Assembly (NCBI RefSeq): GCF_016808095.1
Contig: NC_068970.1
Span: 16,164,501-16,228,500 of the forward strand
Origin: Vigna angularis
Lineage: Eukaryota > Streptophyta > Magnoliopsida > Fabales > Fabaceae
Direction: 5' to 3'
DNA: 64,000 nt
Shown here: positions 12,054-24,283 of the stretch, piece after piece
How the letters are laid out: the number at the start of each line of letters is the position of its first letter
Numbering within the stretch: position 1 is the first letter of the stretch
Notes under the pieces: model-generated
Told to the model about the DNA's origin: nothing
What the model saw: the letters and a program-made list of their open reading frames with translations, nothing else
Database searches by the model: none
Made by a program: the position numbers and the translations under genes

Positions 12054-14240
12054 TGTTCTACAACGGGATGGTGAGCCTGAAGGTGGTGGCGTGTGCCTTT
12101 TCTTAGATTGAACAAGAATGAATGGAAAGGGAGATAGGTGTTGCGCGGTTGAAGGAGACAGTGAACGACACAGTGGCCAATCCCTGTTTTGGCTCAGTGA
12201 AGGTAAAGTATGGGCTTGTGTTTGGATGCTGGAAATTGGTCATTGTTCTAGACTGTGGCTTTGTATAATGCAGGTTGAGGATGATGGTTTATGAGTGAAT
12301 GAGGGAATGATCATGGGTATTGGAAATCAAGTGTTGGAGGTGAAGATTGATGATATTTGGTAATAACGAACATATACAAATATCCAGTGCATTCAACACT
12401 ATTCACATACAAATTTAACAACAATCGGAGATATGTTCATGAGCAAGTAAGTAACTCAGTAGAATAAAGAGTGTTAGATATTACTTACCTCTCGATTGCT
12501 ATTGCCAACCTTGCGTCTCCAATGGGTTTTTTTTTTCTTCTCCTTTTGCTAGCCTCTGTCTTTTTCTCCAGGTGAAAAATATGGTCAATCCGGATGATGA
12601 TGATCCCAGATGAAGGTCCCCGTGTGCCTCCTCCTTTTTCCTTTTTTCTCTCTCTGATCCCACCAAATTCCCCCTCTCAAAATCTTGGAAAATATTCCAT
12701 TCTAACAACCTGGTCCCCCCTCCTCAGACACGCTTCCCATACGCCATTTCCCACGTTTTTTCTATTTTTTTATTTTTTATTTCAATTTTATTTTATTATT
12801 ATTATTTTTATTTTATTTTATTTTTTTAAAATTATTTTAATTAATTCTATTAAAACAAATTGAAGATAAGAAAAATAGAAATTGAATTAAAAGCAAAAAT
12901 CTAAATACATAAAAATAGAGTAAAACAAAAAGGTAAAATAAAAATAAAATAAAAAAAAACCAATAAAAACACATTTTTTCAACCCGGACAAAATTGAGTG
13001 TTGACAAACATCAAGACAAACAATGCCTTAATAAGAAATTCCCTCTTGTTCAACACATGCCTTGAATCTAGCGAATCTAGCGGGAGAAGATTTCACATAT
13101 TTAACTGCACTCCAGATTTTTGAAATTGAATATTTGATCTCTTTTAAGCCATCCTTCACAATCAAACTTAATATGTGAGCACAACAACGCATATGAACAT
13201 ATTCTCCCTTTAAGACAATACAGTTCCATGATAACATCCTTCTTTTGAGGTACTGAACTCCAACATCATTTGATGTAGCATTATCCACGGTGATACTAAG
13301 GACTCGCTTCAACTCCCAATTATTCAAACAAGCCTCAACATGTTTGGAAATGAGCTCCCCTGAATGTCCTGTTGTTTGAGAAAAATTCAAAATTTTCTTT
13401 TGAAGTTTCCAATCATTATCAATAAAGTGAGCTGTTAAACTCATGTAATTTAGGTTTTGGATTGAAGTCCATGTGTCTGTAGTTAAACAAACCCTCTCAC
13501 ACTGCTTTGATAAAAACATTTTCAACTTTGCTTTTTCCTCTTCATAGAGTTCCCACATTTCACGCCTCAATGTAGTGCGGGATGGGACTTCAAATCGTGG
13601 TTGCAAGGACCATACAAAGTCACGGAAGTCCTCATTTTCCACAAATCGAAAAGGAAGCTCGGACTTCACAAACATCTTCACCAACTTCAAACTAGATACA
13701 TTTTGGTCAAATTTAGAAATAGCTGGTGAAGGGCTAACACTAACTTCTGTAGTTGATGATAAAAGCTTTCGCCTTTTGAATGCTTCTCTATTAGGATTTT
13801 CTTTGCATCTCGCCAAATGATTCCTCATCTCGCTTGTTCCAGTCAAATATTTAATCAAATCACCACAATAATTGCATTTAGCCTTCTTCGCATAATAAGG
13901 TTTTTGTTTAGTAAAATGTCCCCAAATATCTGATTGACCTTTACTATTCTTGGTTGACGATGAATCGATACAAAGAGGTAAACGATTCATTCCAGAAGTA
14001 TTTGGTGTGAGGGTTTCTATCGTTTCCGACATTCACGTCACTACATTAATTAAGAGCTCAATCAAACAAAAGGCAAATTTATCTAAATGATGATGATGAT
14101 ATAGGGTCTGGAAACAAATTCAGAAATCACATCACTACATTGATGAAAGTGTTATGATAAACTCTGAAAACAAATTCAGAAATTTCCAGGAAGGTGTCTG
14201 GAAATGGGATGACAGAAGTAATTCATTTACTTAAGATCTG

Positions 14241-16281
14241 GAAGCTACCAAAATGATAATAAACAACTATTATTTTATTTACTTTAATAAACTCAAATCA
14301 AGATAAAATATATTTTATAAAACACACTTCCTAATTTTTTAATTTCTGAAGAGAACCCTATAACCTTTTAAAAAGATTTCATATCCTTGAAGAACGTAAT
14401 TGGACAAACTCAATATTGAACTACAACTAGTTGAACTAAAAGATTAGTGAAATGAAAAATCCTCTGATGGGGTAAATGCTAAAACAGAACTAATGAATTG
14501 GACTGCTAAAATTATATTATGCAAAAACTAGAATTTCCAATGCATAGTCACAAGCCAAACGTAAAGATTTAACAATTGAGCAATGAAGGGTAAGGTGCAA
14601 CAAATGTAATTTAAGCTATAACATATTACTAACATAGCAGTAAAGGTAAAATAAAGAACTATAAACAATAAAATTAAAGAACAAGCAGAAAACAACTAAT
14701 TACAATTAATCAGAAAGTAATTTCAGGATTAATAATCTTGTTCCAACTATTTAATTGAATTGAATTCTCCTCAAAAAGACTTCTTGTTAACTAATGTCCA
14801 CTTTGGTTTTTCTTGGATTCTAAAACAGAATCTTTCAGTTATATTGGATTTTATCAAAGTCCTTTATATGATAAAAGCCTTTTATTTAGATTTCTTGCAT
14901 ATCTATATACTTTTATATAATTTAAATAAATTTGAATTTATAAAATATTATTATATATATATATAATATTCTATAATTCAAGATATTATATTATAAGTAG
15001 AATATTTCATATAAGAACTTTTAAAAATTTAATAAGAAAACAATCATTCTAAATTTTTGTAATCAAAGAAAGAAATTTATCTTTAATATTAAGGGTATTA
15101 TTTACTTAGCAATAATCTAATTAAACTCTAGAATATTGACTAAAAATTCCGTTGATATAGTATAAAATGAATATATATCTTACTGTTTACATAATACATC
15201 ATATTTACGATGTTTATACGTGTAGTTAAATTACAGTAAAGTGTATACCTATGGGCACAAATCAATTGACTATTCGTTAGTTTTTGACTTTCTTTTTGTA
15301 GTGCTACATTCTATCCAAAATAAAGCAGCAGAGGCGTATCCAAATAAGCAAGTACAACTTGATTCACAGAGTAAATAAACAATCATTACCCGCAAAATAA
15401 CCCCCAATCTATTTAACATATCCAATACTTATTTTAATCCATTAGAGATAGAGACTAATTTAATGTGAGATGAAGTTTTAAATCAGTAGAAAAATAGTAA
15501 AGTGATTTATATATAAATAGAAGGATCTATAAATTTAACTGTATTAACATTTTTCTTTTGTTGAAAATAGTGTTTTAGTTTTTTTGTAAATTTGTTTTTA
15601 ATTTATTGATATTGAATCTTTTTGTAAATTTAATATTTTAATATTTTGAGTTGAAAGTAATAGCTTGTCTGGGGGCAACAGTGTTAGGTGAATCATGGAA
15701 CAGAGCAGATACTGTACTTCATGTTGTTGCCTGTTGGTCTAAGAACTGTGATGTTATCAAGGTCATTTTGTGGCCATATGCAAAAATTGATGTAATAGAT
15801 GAAGAAAGAGCATGATTAATGGATTGATGTTGGTGGCTAATCCTTGTAGAAAGAATAGAGTTAGACAGATTGCCATTATATTCTTTATCTTCTTTTCTGC
15901 AAACTCCACTACATGCAGCCATAATGGAACGTAAGCCTCCTACTCTGCCTTGTTTACTAATACAAATTACTTTTCTCAACAAAACAAGAGTTTCTACTTT
16001 TCAATTCTAATTACTACGGTATACTTGTCTCGCTTGTTTTTCATTTCTCTTCGTAATTGAGCAAAATCAAAAAGAGATAACAGAGAAAATTAAAGATGAG
16101 ATACCAATAAAGGAGAAAGGAGATGATACATTTATTTTATCCAAATTCATGTTATCTAAGATGGAAAAGTACATGAATTCCCATTATTTTAGTCCCCAAG
16201 AACAGAGACACAGACAGCAGTACACACAAAAGCCTATCTAATTCGAATCTGTTCCTGGAATCTTGAAGTGGTTTTTTGTTC
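14241..16281. other. Intergenic, nothing firmly recognised
   Basis: Very AT-rich. A minus-strand frame at 15719-15982 has no domain I recognise, and its start has no supporting signal. No hAT right end was found. Confidence 0.5.
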
Positions 16282-17634
16282 CTAATTAAGCTGCACCATG
16301 GTGTCATATGTTGCTCCGGCCGTCCAATCACTAGAGATAGCATTCCTCGACTGAACCCAATAAATCCCTGCACTGCCACTGACCTGGAATCTCAAGTAGA
16401 TTTCACCACTTGGAGGGTTGCTATAGTCAAACATTGCCCCAAAGGCCCTGCGCAATGGCTTCCATTCTTGGCAGTCTTGCTGCAAAATTAACATCATCAA
16501 GTTTAGTGTCCTTATTCCTTTTACCACTTTTTAGTACAAAAAAGAGAAAGCTTTTATGTATAGAAATTGTTCTACTTAGAATTAACTGCGTGCAAATAAG
16601 TGGAGGAACTGATCAAAATATTTACCTGAAACAACTCAACAGCAGTGACATCGTATGTTCCGTCTACATAGAGAACCACGACAGCAAAGTAGTCAGGGTT
16701 TCTGCTGTGTTCATGGACCTTAAACACGACATTGTAGCCAGAATAACTACACGGGACCCTTCTGTATTCAATATCCACTACACCATATTTGAACAACTCT
16801 GCAGATGCATCTGCGTTGCGTCCCAATCTCGAGAAGGCGCGTGGGCTCATGATGAAGTCTGTTCTGTCTCCCTCACCATAATCTGTTGCCACCACGAATG
16901 CTCCGTTTTCATCACAATACTGTGGTATCTTGCACCTAGCCTGAATCATCATCGTTTACATTAGCACATATAAAAATTCTATTTTTTTTTAAAAGCGAAA
17001 GAAAATTACCTGATAGCATGCTCCACAACCGCTCCCGTTCCTCCATAGCCTTGACACTCCTGCCACACTTCCATCATTCACCGTTCTTCCATATTCGCCA
17101 AAGCCACAAGCTCCCTCTGAAAATAATAATAAATTAATGATTTTCTTCCAACTTCTACAGAACTGTTCTTGAAATACAAGTCTAAAATATTAATTCGTAT
17201 GTTCATCTTTAAATGTCGTGTTGATTTTGGAGAAAGCAATAAATTAAGTCTTTTTATTTAATAAAGTAAAGTAGTTAAATATTAGATGGAAAAAATTAAT
17301 GATGAATACAATGTTGAAATAAGGAGCTATAGTGTAATGTCAGACTACCACAGTACAGAAAAAGCATCCCAACCAAAGTAAACTATTTGAATTTTGGTTT
17401 GAAAAGCATGCAAGATGATTATTGAAAGATGCAAAAAAATGTACAAGGAGATGAGATGGGTATATAATGAGGTAGCTAACTAGAAGAAGGTGATATACTT
17501 GGATTCCCATAGCAATCAGGGCTGCCATAGTATGTTGCTCTGGAGCATGTAAAAGTGTCCTGTGATAAACACAGTGCAGGTAGAAAGAGTATGACAGAAA
17601 GAAGGCAAAGTTGGTGGTTAAAACTAAGTTCCAT
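16282..17634 (-). CDS. EXLB1: Expansin-like B1 (EXLB1)
   Basis: Secreted cell-wall protein of 251 aa. Exons 17499-17634, 17010-17116, 16626-16940 and 16282-16479 (minus); all borders are GT-AG and phases close. Residues 1-24 are a signal peptide (LLSVILFLPALCLSQ). Then comes the expansin domain 1 (GH45-like barrel) with paired cysteines (TCSRATYYGSPDCYGNP, GACGFGEYGR, GCGACYQ, CKIPQYCDENG). The C-terminal grass-pollen-allergen/CBM63 domain contains VELFQ, DCQEWKPL and IYWVQSRNAISSDW. The HFD catalytic-like motif of alpha- and beta-expansins is replaced (TDFIMSPRAFSRLG), as expected for expansin-like members. Length and intron positions are typical. It is a tandem paralogue of the gene at 1-943, with transposon insertions between them. 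In vivo activity of the family is unproven. Confidence 0.95.
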
Positions 17635-17733
17635 ATATATCGAAATGAGAAATAATGAGGTGAGGTAAAGAGAGGAGAGAAAAGAAGTGATGATAGAATG
17701 GTTTGTGATATAGGAAGCAGAGATATGGGTTGA

Positions 17734-17741
17734 TATTTATA
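17734..17741 (-). promoter_or_regulatory. TATA box of EXLB1
   Basis: TATAAATA on the minus strand, about 100 bases upstream of the ATG at 17634, in the same relative place as in the paralogue at the left edge. Confidence 0.65.
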
Positions 17742-17749
17742 GTAATGGC

Positions 17750-20399
17750 CTGAGGTGTAGATATGTGTCATACATATTTCAATGCTGAAATGCCGAACTT
17801 CATTCTGTCGTAACAGTATTCTGGGAAGGTGCATGCTCTGCTACACTCCATGTGCAGAATCAGGACAAAAATATTCATTCATAAAACATAACTTGCTCTT
17901 CAAAATGTATACTAATAACTCAAAGTAAGAGTCAAAACTGGATATCTTGTATATTTTGTTTCATATGTCAAAAGGATAATATTTTTATGTCTTCATATTT
18001 CATTTGTCTCTTGTTTATATGAAAAAAAAAATCTTAAATACATTTATCAATTAGAGAAATAAATTATTAATAATGATATTTTATATCGTACTATTTTTTA
18101 TCATGAATATAGTTTATAAAATATTTTGGTTAATCTTTCATCATAACTCACATTCTTGTGACAGTTTTAGAAAGTATTTTAGAGGTGTCAGAATTCTTAT
18201 ATTAGTATACATAAATTTTAAATATATTAAATATATAAAATATATTAAAATTTTAAGAAATATATTTATATATTAATTTATATATGTAAATAATTTGGAG
18301 GGTTCCAAGATCTTCTCAAGGATAACTAATTAAACTCTTCCACTACTTTTTGAATTAGAAATAGTTGAGAATATATATATAGAGAGAGAGAGAAAGAAAG
18401 AGATAGAGAGAGGAAGAGAGAAAGAGGGAATAATATAATGAAAATGATAAAAATAGAGAAGTTAAAATTCTTAATTTTTTTTATATATTTTTTTATATAA
18501 ACTTTTTTTCTTTTATTTACATTGCATATATATTCATCAAATTTCTAAATGTCTTTTTTGTTTCTCTCTTTTTTTTCTTAGAACGGGCCTTAAAAAATAA
18601 TAGAACATAAAGATGGGGCGTCAGTCCTATCAATAAAATACAGTTGTCAAAGCATACTTACCTAAAGAATTAATTTAAACCAATTTGTATTTGTTAATGT
18701 TTATCATGAATATATATCTTGAGATAAAATAATATTCATCCTTACTTTTTTAATCGATAAGCTCTCCTCCACCCCACTCCAATTTTTCTCTTTTTGAAAT
18801 ATATTATTTTAATTCTTCCAGTCTATGAATGGTTGCTAATTCTGAAAGCTAAATTTACAGTGAATCAATTTTTGTTAGTGGATGACTAATTTAAAAGTTA
18901 AGACATGCTTTTAATTTGATCTAAATTCGATTGACAGTATATTTTTACTTTTCTAATTATTTTTTTTAATGTTATGTTCATTTCCGGTTATTTCATTGTT
19001 GAGAGCAATAGTGAAGGATGAATTTGCGATTGATATTTGTATTTGGATATGTGAATTTGAGGACGAGGAAAATGAACGGATCAGTGGGATACTAATGTTT
19101 TCAAATCTAACTTGAGGTTGATACACATTTTTTCTCCATGAGCTTTGGATGACTGTAAGTGTGAGATGTATTATGAAGTTTCATGGTGGTGAAAGAAGGT
19201 GCTTGTAGAGTGGTGGGAATTGGATTGATTCTGTTGAGTGGCCAAAGCGAAGAACCGATTCTAACATTATAGGAATCGGTTTTGTTGATTTTGTAACTAT
19301 CAAAGAGGAATGGAATTGATTCTGTTGTTCATGGTTCAGAAGTGATCGATGATTGCTTCGTAATTAAGAACGAAGCAGTGAAATTTTTCCGTAATATTTG
19401 GATTTGAATGAATTGATATGCAAGAATGGGTGATTTGTGTCAAAGAATAAATGATTAATTCAATTGATTGACATAAAGTGAAAGTACCGTTCATGATTCT
19501 CTAAGAGAGAGTAGCACACGATTCCAAGATCTAACTCCCAAAATTCAAAATTTGTTTTAAAACAATGATAATGACTAAATATACATAACTTTTAAAATTA
19601 TTATTAAAAAAATTAATACACCGTGTGAAATATTAAATATATAAATATTTAATTTTTATTTTTATAATAAATAAATTCTATTCTTTATTTATTACAAGAA
19701 ATAAGTTTTTTTTAATATTATTCATTAACATATTTTTTTAAAAAAATTCTAGCTAATATAAAGAAACATTTTATATTACTTTTAATATCAAAGACATTAA
19801 AACTTTTTTTAAATTTATTATATTTTTTAAATTACTCATAAACTTTACTTTAAAATTTACCAACTTTCATCTTTAAATCTTTAAAAACAAAAAACAAAAA
19901 CTTTATCTTTAAATCCATCCAAATTTTTTCCCTTATAATTTTTCAAATTTATATTAAAAAAAATAACATACACTAAGTTTCCATTAGTTACTCAAGGAAA
20001 GAGACTCATGAGAGGTATTCATATAAATGTTGGGATTGAAAAAATATGAGATTATTTGGATGCTTATTAAATTAAACACGATGTGATGTGGCTAATGTTA
20101 GTGGAAGTAACTATTGAGGTCAAAACCATAGCCAACTTAAAACCATGTATGTTTACAATTCATTTATTCCCATCAAACCCTCATTTTTTGTAATTTAATG
20201 GAAAAAGATGAGTGCTAACACCTATTTATCTACAGTTCTTCTTAAGAACTTTCACTGTTAGTCACTTAACTACATCTTAATGGAAATAATTATTTAAATA
20301 TCTAGAAGTTTACACCTGTCAATTAAAATAGAAATCGTTCTCTGTATGGGCTTTGTCCCTATAAAATATTAAAATTAATTGAATTGAAAATACCTCATA
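17750..20399. other. Intergenic, AT-rich, with a GA tract
   Basis: A purine tract of GA repeats lies at about 18380-18430. The rest has no gene or element end I can support. Confidence 0.5.
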
Positions 20400-21060
20400 T
20401 TTATAATGGGATTGGTTTATGTATAATATGATTTCCAAAGGGAGCGGTTATCAAGATCGATTGCTCTACTCGTTGTAGAAATGTTCGCCAACTTTATCAA
20501 ACGCTCGTTAATTCAACCAAAGTTAAAAGCGTTCGTCAAACCACAATAATCAGGTCAGCGCACGTTAAAAGTTAGGCGACACTCAATCAATCTAACCAAA
20601 CCGGATTCAACGGATGCTCAATTCAGTTAAACGATATTGGGCCAATTAGCTCAACATTTAAGTAATTTGACCAAAAATCCAGCAAAAGAGAAAATAGTCA
20701 AAAATAACTGACACAGATTATGCGAGCAACTAATCGGATTTTAAGAATAACATGGGTCACGGCAACTAACCGGATTTTAAAGTAATCAGTTTGTTTTACA
20801 TTTTTACGTTAAATACAACAAAGAGGAAGGAAAAAATGTACGTTTTGCTCTAAGACTAAAAAGATCATATTGTGAGAAAAGATCACTTGTTTTGAGAACT
20901 GAGGTTCCATAACCCATATCTGACTTTAGCATCGGAGTATATCTTCGCAGGTACCCCATCCACTTTCATTGAGGAGGACACATTTCACTAGTGAGAGGAG
21001 TGCGAACAAGTTACAGTCAGGTGAGCGGTTGATACTGTTGGAGGAAGAGTGATTGTCCCA
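20400..21060. repeat. LTR-like remnant (Ty3/gypsy type)
   Basis: Less AT-rich than its flanks. It contains several 'cgctcg'/'cgttcg' words and, at about 20918-20960, 'tgactttagcatcggagt' followed by 'cttcgcaggtacccc', the same landmark as at 2808-2850. 'aaccgggttcgtatctcggt' lies just outside (21089). No ends or target duplication were located. Confidence 0.4.
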
Positions 21061-22055
21061 AACGTTCAGAAGTAATAAAACATCATCAACCGGGTTCGTA
21101 TCTCGGTCCTAAATAATCACACTGAAACAGTTTATAAACTACATCTTATATATTAAGGTTAAAATTAAGTAATATGATAAGACAAAATATAAAAATTTTA
21201 ATTACTTAATTAAAATAAATTTTATAGAGACTAAATTAAAATTATCTAAATTTGTAAAAATTTAAAATTTAATTAAGCTTTTACTTTAATAAGTTATTAA
21301 TGCATATTAGCATTTCAAAACAATCTCTTCAAACAAAAGTTATATTTTATTATTTTATTTTTAAAATAATAATAATAATTTTAATGATCAATCTTAATTT
21401 CAATTACACAAACTAAACAAGATGGCTACATAAAATAAGAGTCATATTATTTAATTAATAAAAAATATAAATGATAAAAGCTCAATTAAAAATATAAAGT
21501 TTTTAAATACTTAATAAATAAAAAAATTAATAAAAACTTAATTAAATAACGTGTTATGAAATCCTTGAAACTTAATTAAGTCTTGAAATATAAAGAGACT
21601 TCAAATAACATACATGAAACTCGTTTTATGTTTATCCTAATAGAACTATTTTTAGAGCATATCAGTAGTGGAGTTTTATACATAAAAGTTATAATTAAAA
21701 TGAAAGATTTTATTAAAAGAAGAAGTAACAGATGTTTTATTCTTATAACATGGTGTGCGAAAAGAAATATCAGACATCAAGCAATCAAATTAGTTATAAC
21801 ATAAATAAGTATATAGATGGAAAATTTCAGACAGAAACGAGAAAAGTTGTAAGAAAATAGAAAAGTTAGAAAGAAAAAGAGTAGAGTGATGATTATTCAA
21901 CACCTACTTAAATGTGTAGCAGCCGCGTTGGTTGTAACGCACCCACCCACACTCATCATTTGACATGCTATCACTCCACAAATTATTCTAATTCAATTAC
22001 CAGGGGCTTCTTTAGGTCAAAACAAATCATCTAAAATCATATAAAAATGGTTGAC
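21061..22055. other. Intergenic, nothing recognised
   Basis: AT-rich; the 73-codon frame at 21583-21804 has no domain or coding signature. Confidence 0.5.
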
Positions 22056-22107
22056 AATAATAATAATAATAATAATAATAATAATTATTATTATTATTAT
22101 TATTATT
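22056..22107. repeat. (AAT)n/(ATT)n self-complementary microsatellite
   Basis: A run of AAT units changes into ATT units at about 22083, giving a near-perfect palindrome of about 25 bp per arm that could fold back on itself. Confidence 0.9.
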
Positions 22108-22752
22108 TCTACTGATAATAATAATAAATAATAAAAAGTAAGAGTCAATAAAACTCAAGTATGGAACAGTTTAAATTTATGTTTACGAAAACAATATTCA
22201 TATATCATCATAAATAATATTAACTATTTGATATATGATTACTATTTTTAATGAGATATAATTATATTACTATTGACTATACTGTTATTATATGCTTTAA
22301 AATAAGTATTATTTTAATGCTAACAGACACGAAGTTCATTTAAATCCTATAAATCTAACTACTATTTCATTGTATAATTATTCATATTCATTGTATTTCT
22401 AAAAGTCTTATACTCTTAAATTGAAAAAAAAAAATCACCTACAAATTCATTTTCAATATATCGATAGGATCAATTATAATAATAATAATTGCTTGTACCT
22501 GCCGCCAAGTTATAAGTGATTTTATTGATGCCAAGTATAAGCAGAACTGCTAAAGAAGTAGTAGTGTTAATATGAGTTGTCCCTCTCCACGTTATTTCAG
22601 CATATATACTATTTTAAACTTCTAATTAGTTTAAGTTAAAATACTTTTATATCATAAAAGATTGCATCAAAGTTTTGTTTGTGTGTTTTATACTTGTTAA
22701 AACTTCACTTTTGAAAAAGTCAAATTTCAATACTAATTATTAAAGGTTTGAT

Positions 22753-23125
22753 TGTTGGAAATTCCACGTTCACTAGAGATAAGACCAAAATATAATATAT
22801 AAGTGAGGTGCAAACTTCACCTTACAAGCCGGTTTTGTGGGATTTAATTAGGCTTAAAACTCACTTTCAGAATCATGGTTATAGCCTATCCTAACGAGTT
22901 CTAAGTGGACATTTTATTCTTCTATTCCACCCGCTATCGGGCTGTTATCGGACCATCCAACTTCTACTATCACGCACGAGATGTCTATACCTTGGCGTGA
23001 ATGGAGTGTGTTGGAAGTCTCACATCGACTAAAGATAAGACCAAAATATAATATATAAGTGAGGTGCACACCTTACCTAGCCGATTTTGTGGGGTTGAAT
23101 TAGGCTTAAAACCCACCTTCTAATA
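22753..23125 (+). mobile_element. Complete TRIM (miniature LTR retrotransposon)
   Basis: A 373-bp element with two LTRs: 22753-22875 (123 bp) and 23009-23125 (117 bp). Both begin TGTTGGAA and contain 'agataagaccaaaatataat', 'ataagtgaggtgca' and 'ggcttaaaac.cac'. Directly after the first LTR comes TGGTTATAGCCTATCC, a decayed copy of the tRNA-Met primer site form TGGTATCAGAGCC. A weak purine run (GGAGTG) precedes the second LTR. Target duplication TTGAT is at 22748-22752 and 23126-23130. No coding capacity, so it must have moved with proteins from other elements. I recall very similar sequences as common in Phaseoleae genomes. Confidence 0.9.
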
Positions 23126-23212
23126 TTGATTGCATAAAAATTAAGATTTTAATTTCTCAAACCTTCAAAGTAAAAATATAGTTCAAATAAAAAACTTACA
23201 ATGGATTTTATG

Positions 23213-23217
<5 letters not shown>

Positions 23218-23261
<44 letters not shown>

Positions 23262-24189
23262 GAAAGAAACCATCAATACTAACACAACCGGGACAAGGGT
23301 GCTAAACGCTATTATTGAAAACTTATGCATGCTAACAAAAAAATTAAATGTTAGATGATAGGTTTATCTTTAACATAAATTTTATTTAACCAAAAATAAA
23401 TTATTAATACAAATATTAAGAATTTATGTGTAGATTATTTATTTTATTATATTTTTGTACCAATGAAATCATTTGAAGGTGTTGTAAATCCAATTTAAGT
23501 TAAATATACCACTTTTATCGGTTTTAAAACTAATAATTTGTCAAATATAGTGGTTTTGGAAGAATAATTTAACGGTTGGATTTGATAATGCACGCATTCT
23601 AATATCACTGGGTTTTTTCATAACCATTTAGTATAATATTAATAATAAATTATACACATACAATTTAACAAGGGATTTTTCATCTTATAAATTTTCTCAT
23701 TTCTACCCATACAATTTAAGCCTCGAGTTCCAACCTTGTGTTATATAAAAAAAAATAGCATTGAAAAATAACTAAAAGCAAAACACCTCCCCAAATTTTG
23801 GATTCTCTAATCTTCAGTCGCCAGAGTTAGATTTTGACATGTGTAATAATAAAAAAAATAAGTTATTTTGACTTTTGCATGATAAATTATGTTTTCTTCA
23901 TGAAAAAATGGTAGTTGTTGGTGTTTCAATCCTAAAATAAAAGTTTACTCAATTGTAAAAGATGAATAAATTGATGGTGATGTATTTAATAATAAAGAAA
24001 TAAGCAGTAGAATTTTTTACCAAGAATTTTTTAGGAATACCAATAAAAAATTAAACCAAACCAATAACAAGAAATGCAAAGATTGTGAATATGAAAAATA
24101 TCTAGATATAAAAGAAAATTATAATTCATAGAAAACTAAAACACATGTTTATGACCGATATAATATATAAGAGAATTTTGAATAAATCC

Positions 24190-24281
<92 letters not shown>
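23218..24281. repeat. Two long (AT)n microsatellites
   Basis: Tracts at 23218-23257 and 24194-24281. The second is 88 bases, the longest dinucleotide run of the window. Sequence between them has no recognised gene. Confidence 0.95.

Positions 24282-24283
<2 letters not shown>

Larger units (their letters stand above)
9887..13006. mobile_element. Ogre/Tat-like solo LTR inserted in the hAT transposase
   Basis: A 3120-bp insertion starts TGTCGCAACCGG and ends GAGTGTTGACA, flanked by the 5-bp duplication AACAT (9882-9886 and 13007-13011). TG...CA ends and a 5-bp duplication are LTR-retrotransposon hallmarks, and no gag/pol is present. Inside are phrases I associate with plant Ogre/Tat LTRs: 'gggaaggtgttagcaccc' and 'ttgctcctacgtattctc' with its partner near 10380. 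It therefore looks like a solo LTR left by recombination. A non-coding LARD is a less likely alternative, since no second LTR copy is visible. The insertion is younger than the hAT. Confidence 0.8.
8915..14032 (-). pseudogene. hAT (Ac/Tam3-like) transposase, split and broken
   Basis: The N-terminal part (14032-13028, 334 codons) begins MSETIETLTP. It has a BED zinc finger (CNYC...HLARC, about residues 54-76), then the start of the RNase H-like catalytic domain (LTTDTWTS and SITVDNATSND). After the 3.1-kb LTR at 9887-13006 the protein resumes at 9886 with ETRWNSTYLMLE, and continues with the domain preceding the C-terminus (9854-9477). The C-terminal hAT dimerisation domain is at 9316-8915 (LHWWKV, ASECAFSTGGRVVSPYRS). 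Without the LTR the frame reads across the junction (LDV then ETRW), with one in-frame stop at 13028-13030. Further stops lie between 9477 and 9316. Likely about 700 aa when active; now non-functional. Confidence 0.88.
7366..14240 (-). mobile_element. hAT-type DNA transposon with captured host exons
   Basis: Left boundary: 'TAGGGGTGGACAAAG' at 7366 looks like a hAT terminal sequence, and just inside it (7425-7515) are repeated, inverted 'GAACTGAACT'/'AGTTCAG' words of the kind seen near hAT ends; related words recur at about 8096-8150. A hAT transposase fills 8915-14032 (minus). Between transposase and left end lie fragments of three host genes in the same orientation. The matching right terminal sequence and the 8-bp target duplication were not found up to 16 kb, so the right border is only the upstream region of the transposase. 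The element is interrupted by a later LTR insertion at 9887-13006. Confidence 0.6.

Noticed and set aside
15719..15982. 87-codon minus-strand frame upstream of EXLB1's 3' end
   Set aside because: No recognisable domain and no splice or promoter context.
16410..16964. 184-codon plus-strand frame
   Set aside because: Antisense to EXLB1 exons 3 and 4 and their intron; the minus-strand gene explains the openness.
21089..21115. 'accgggttcgtatctcggt' as a tRNA T-loop
   Set aside because: The GGTTCG word resembles a T-loop, but no acceptor stem, D-loop or anticodon arm can be formed around it.
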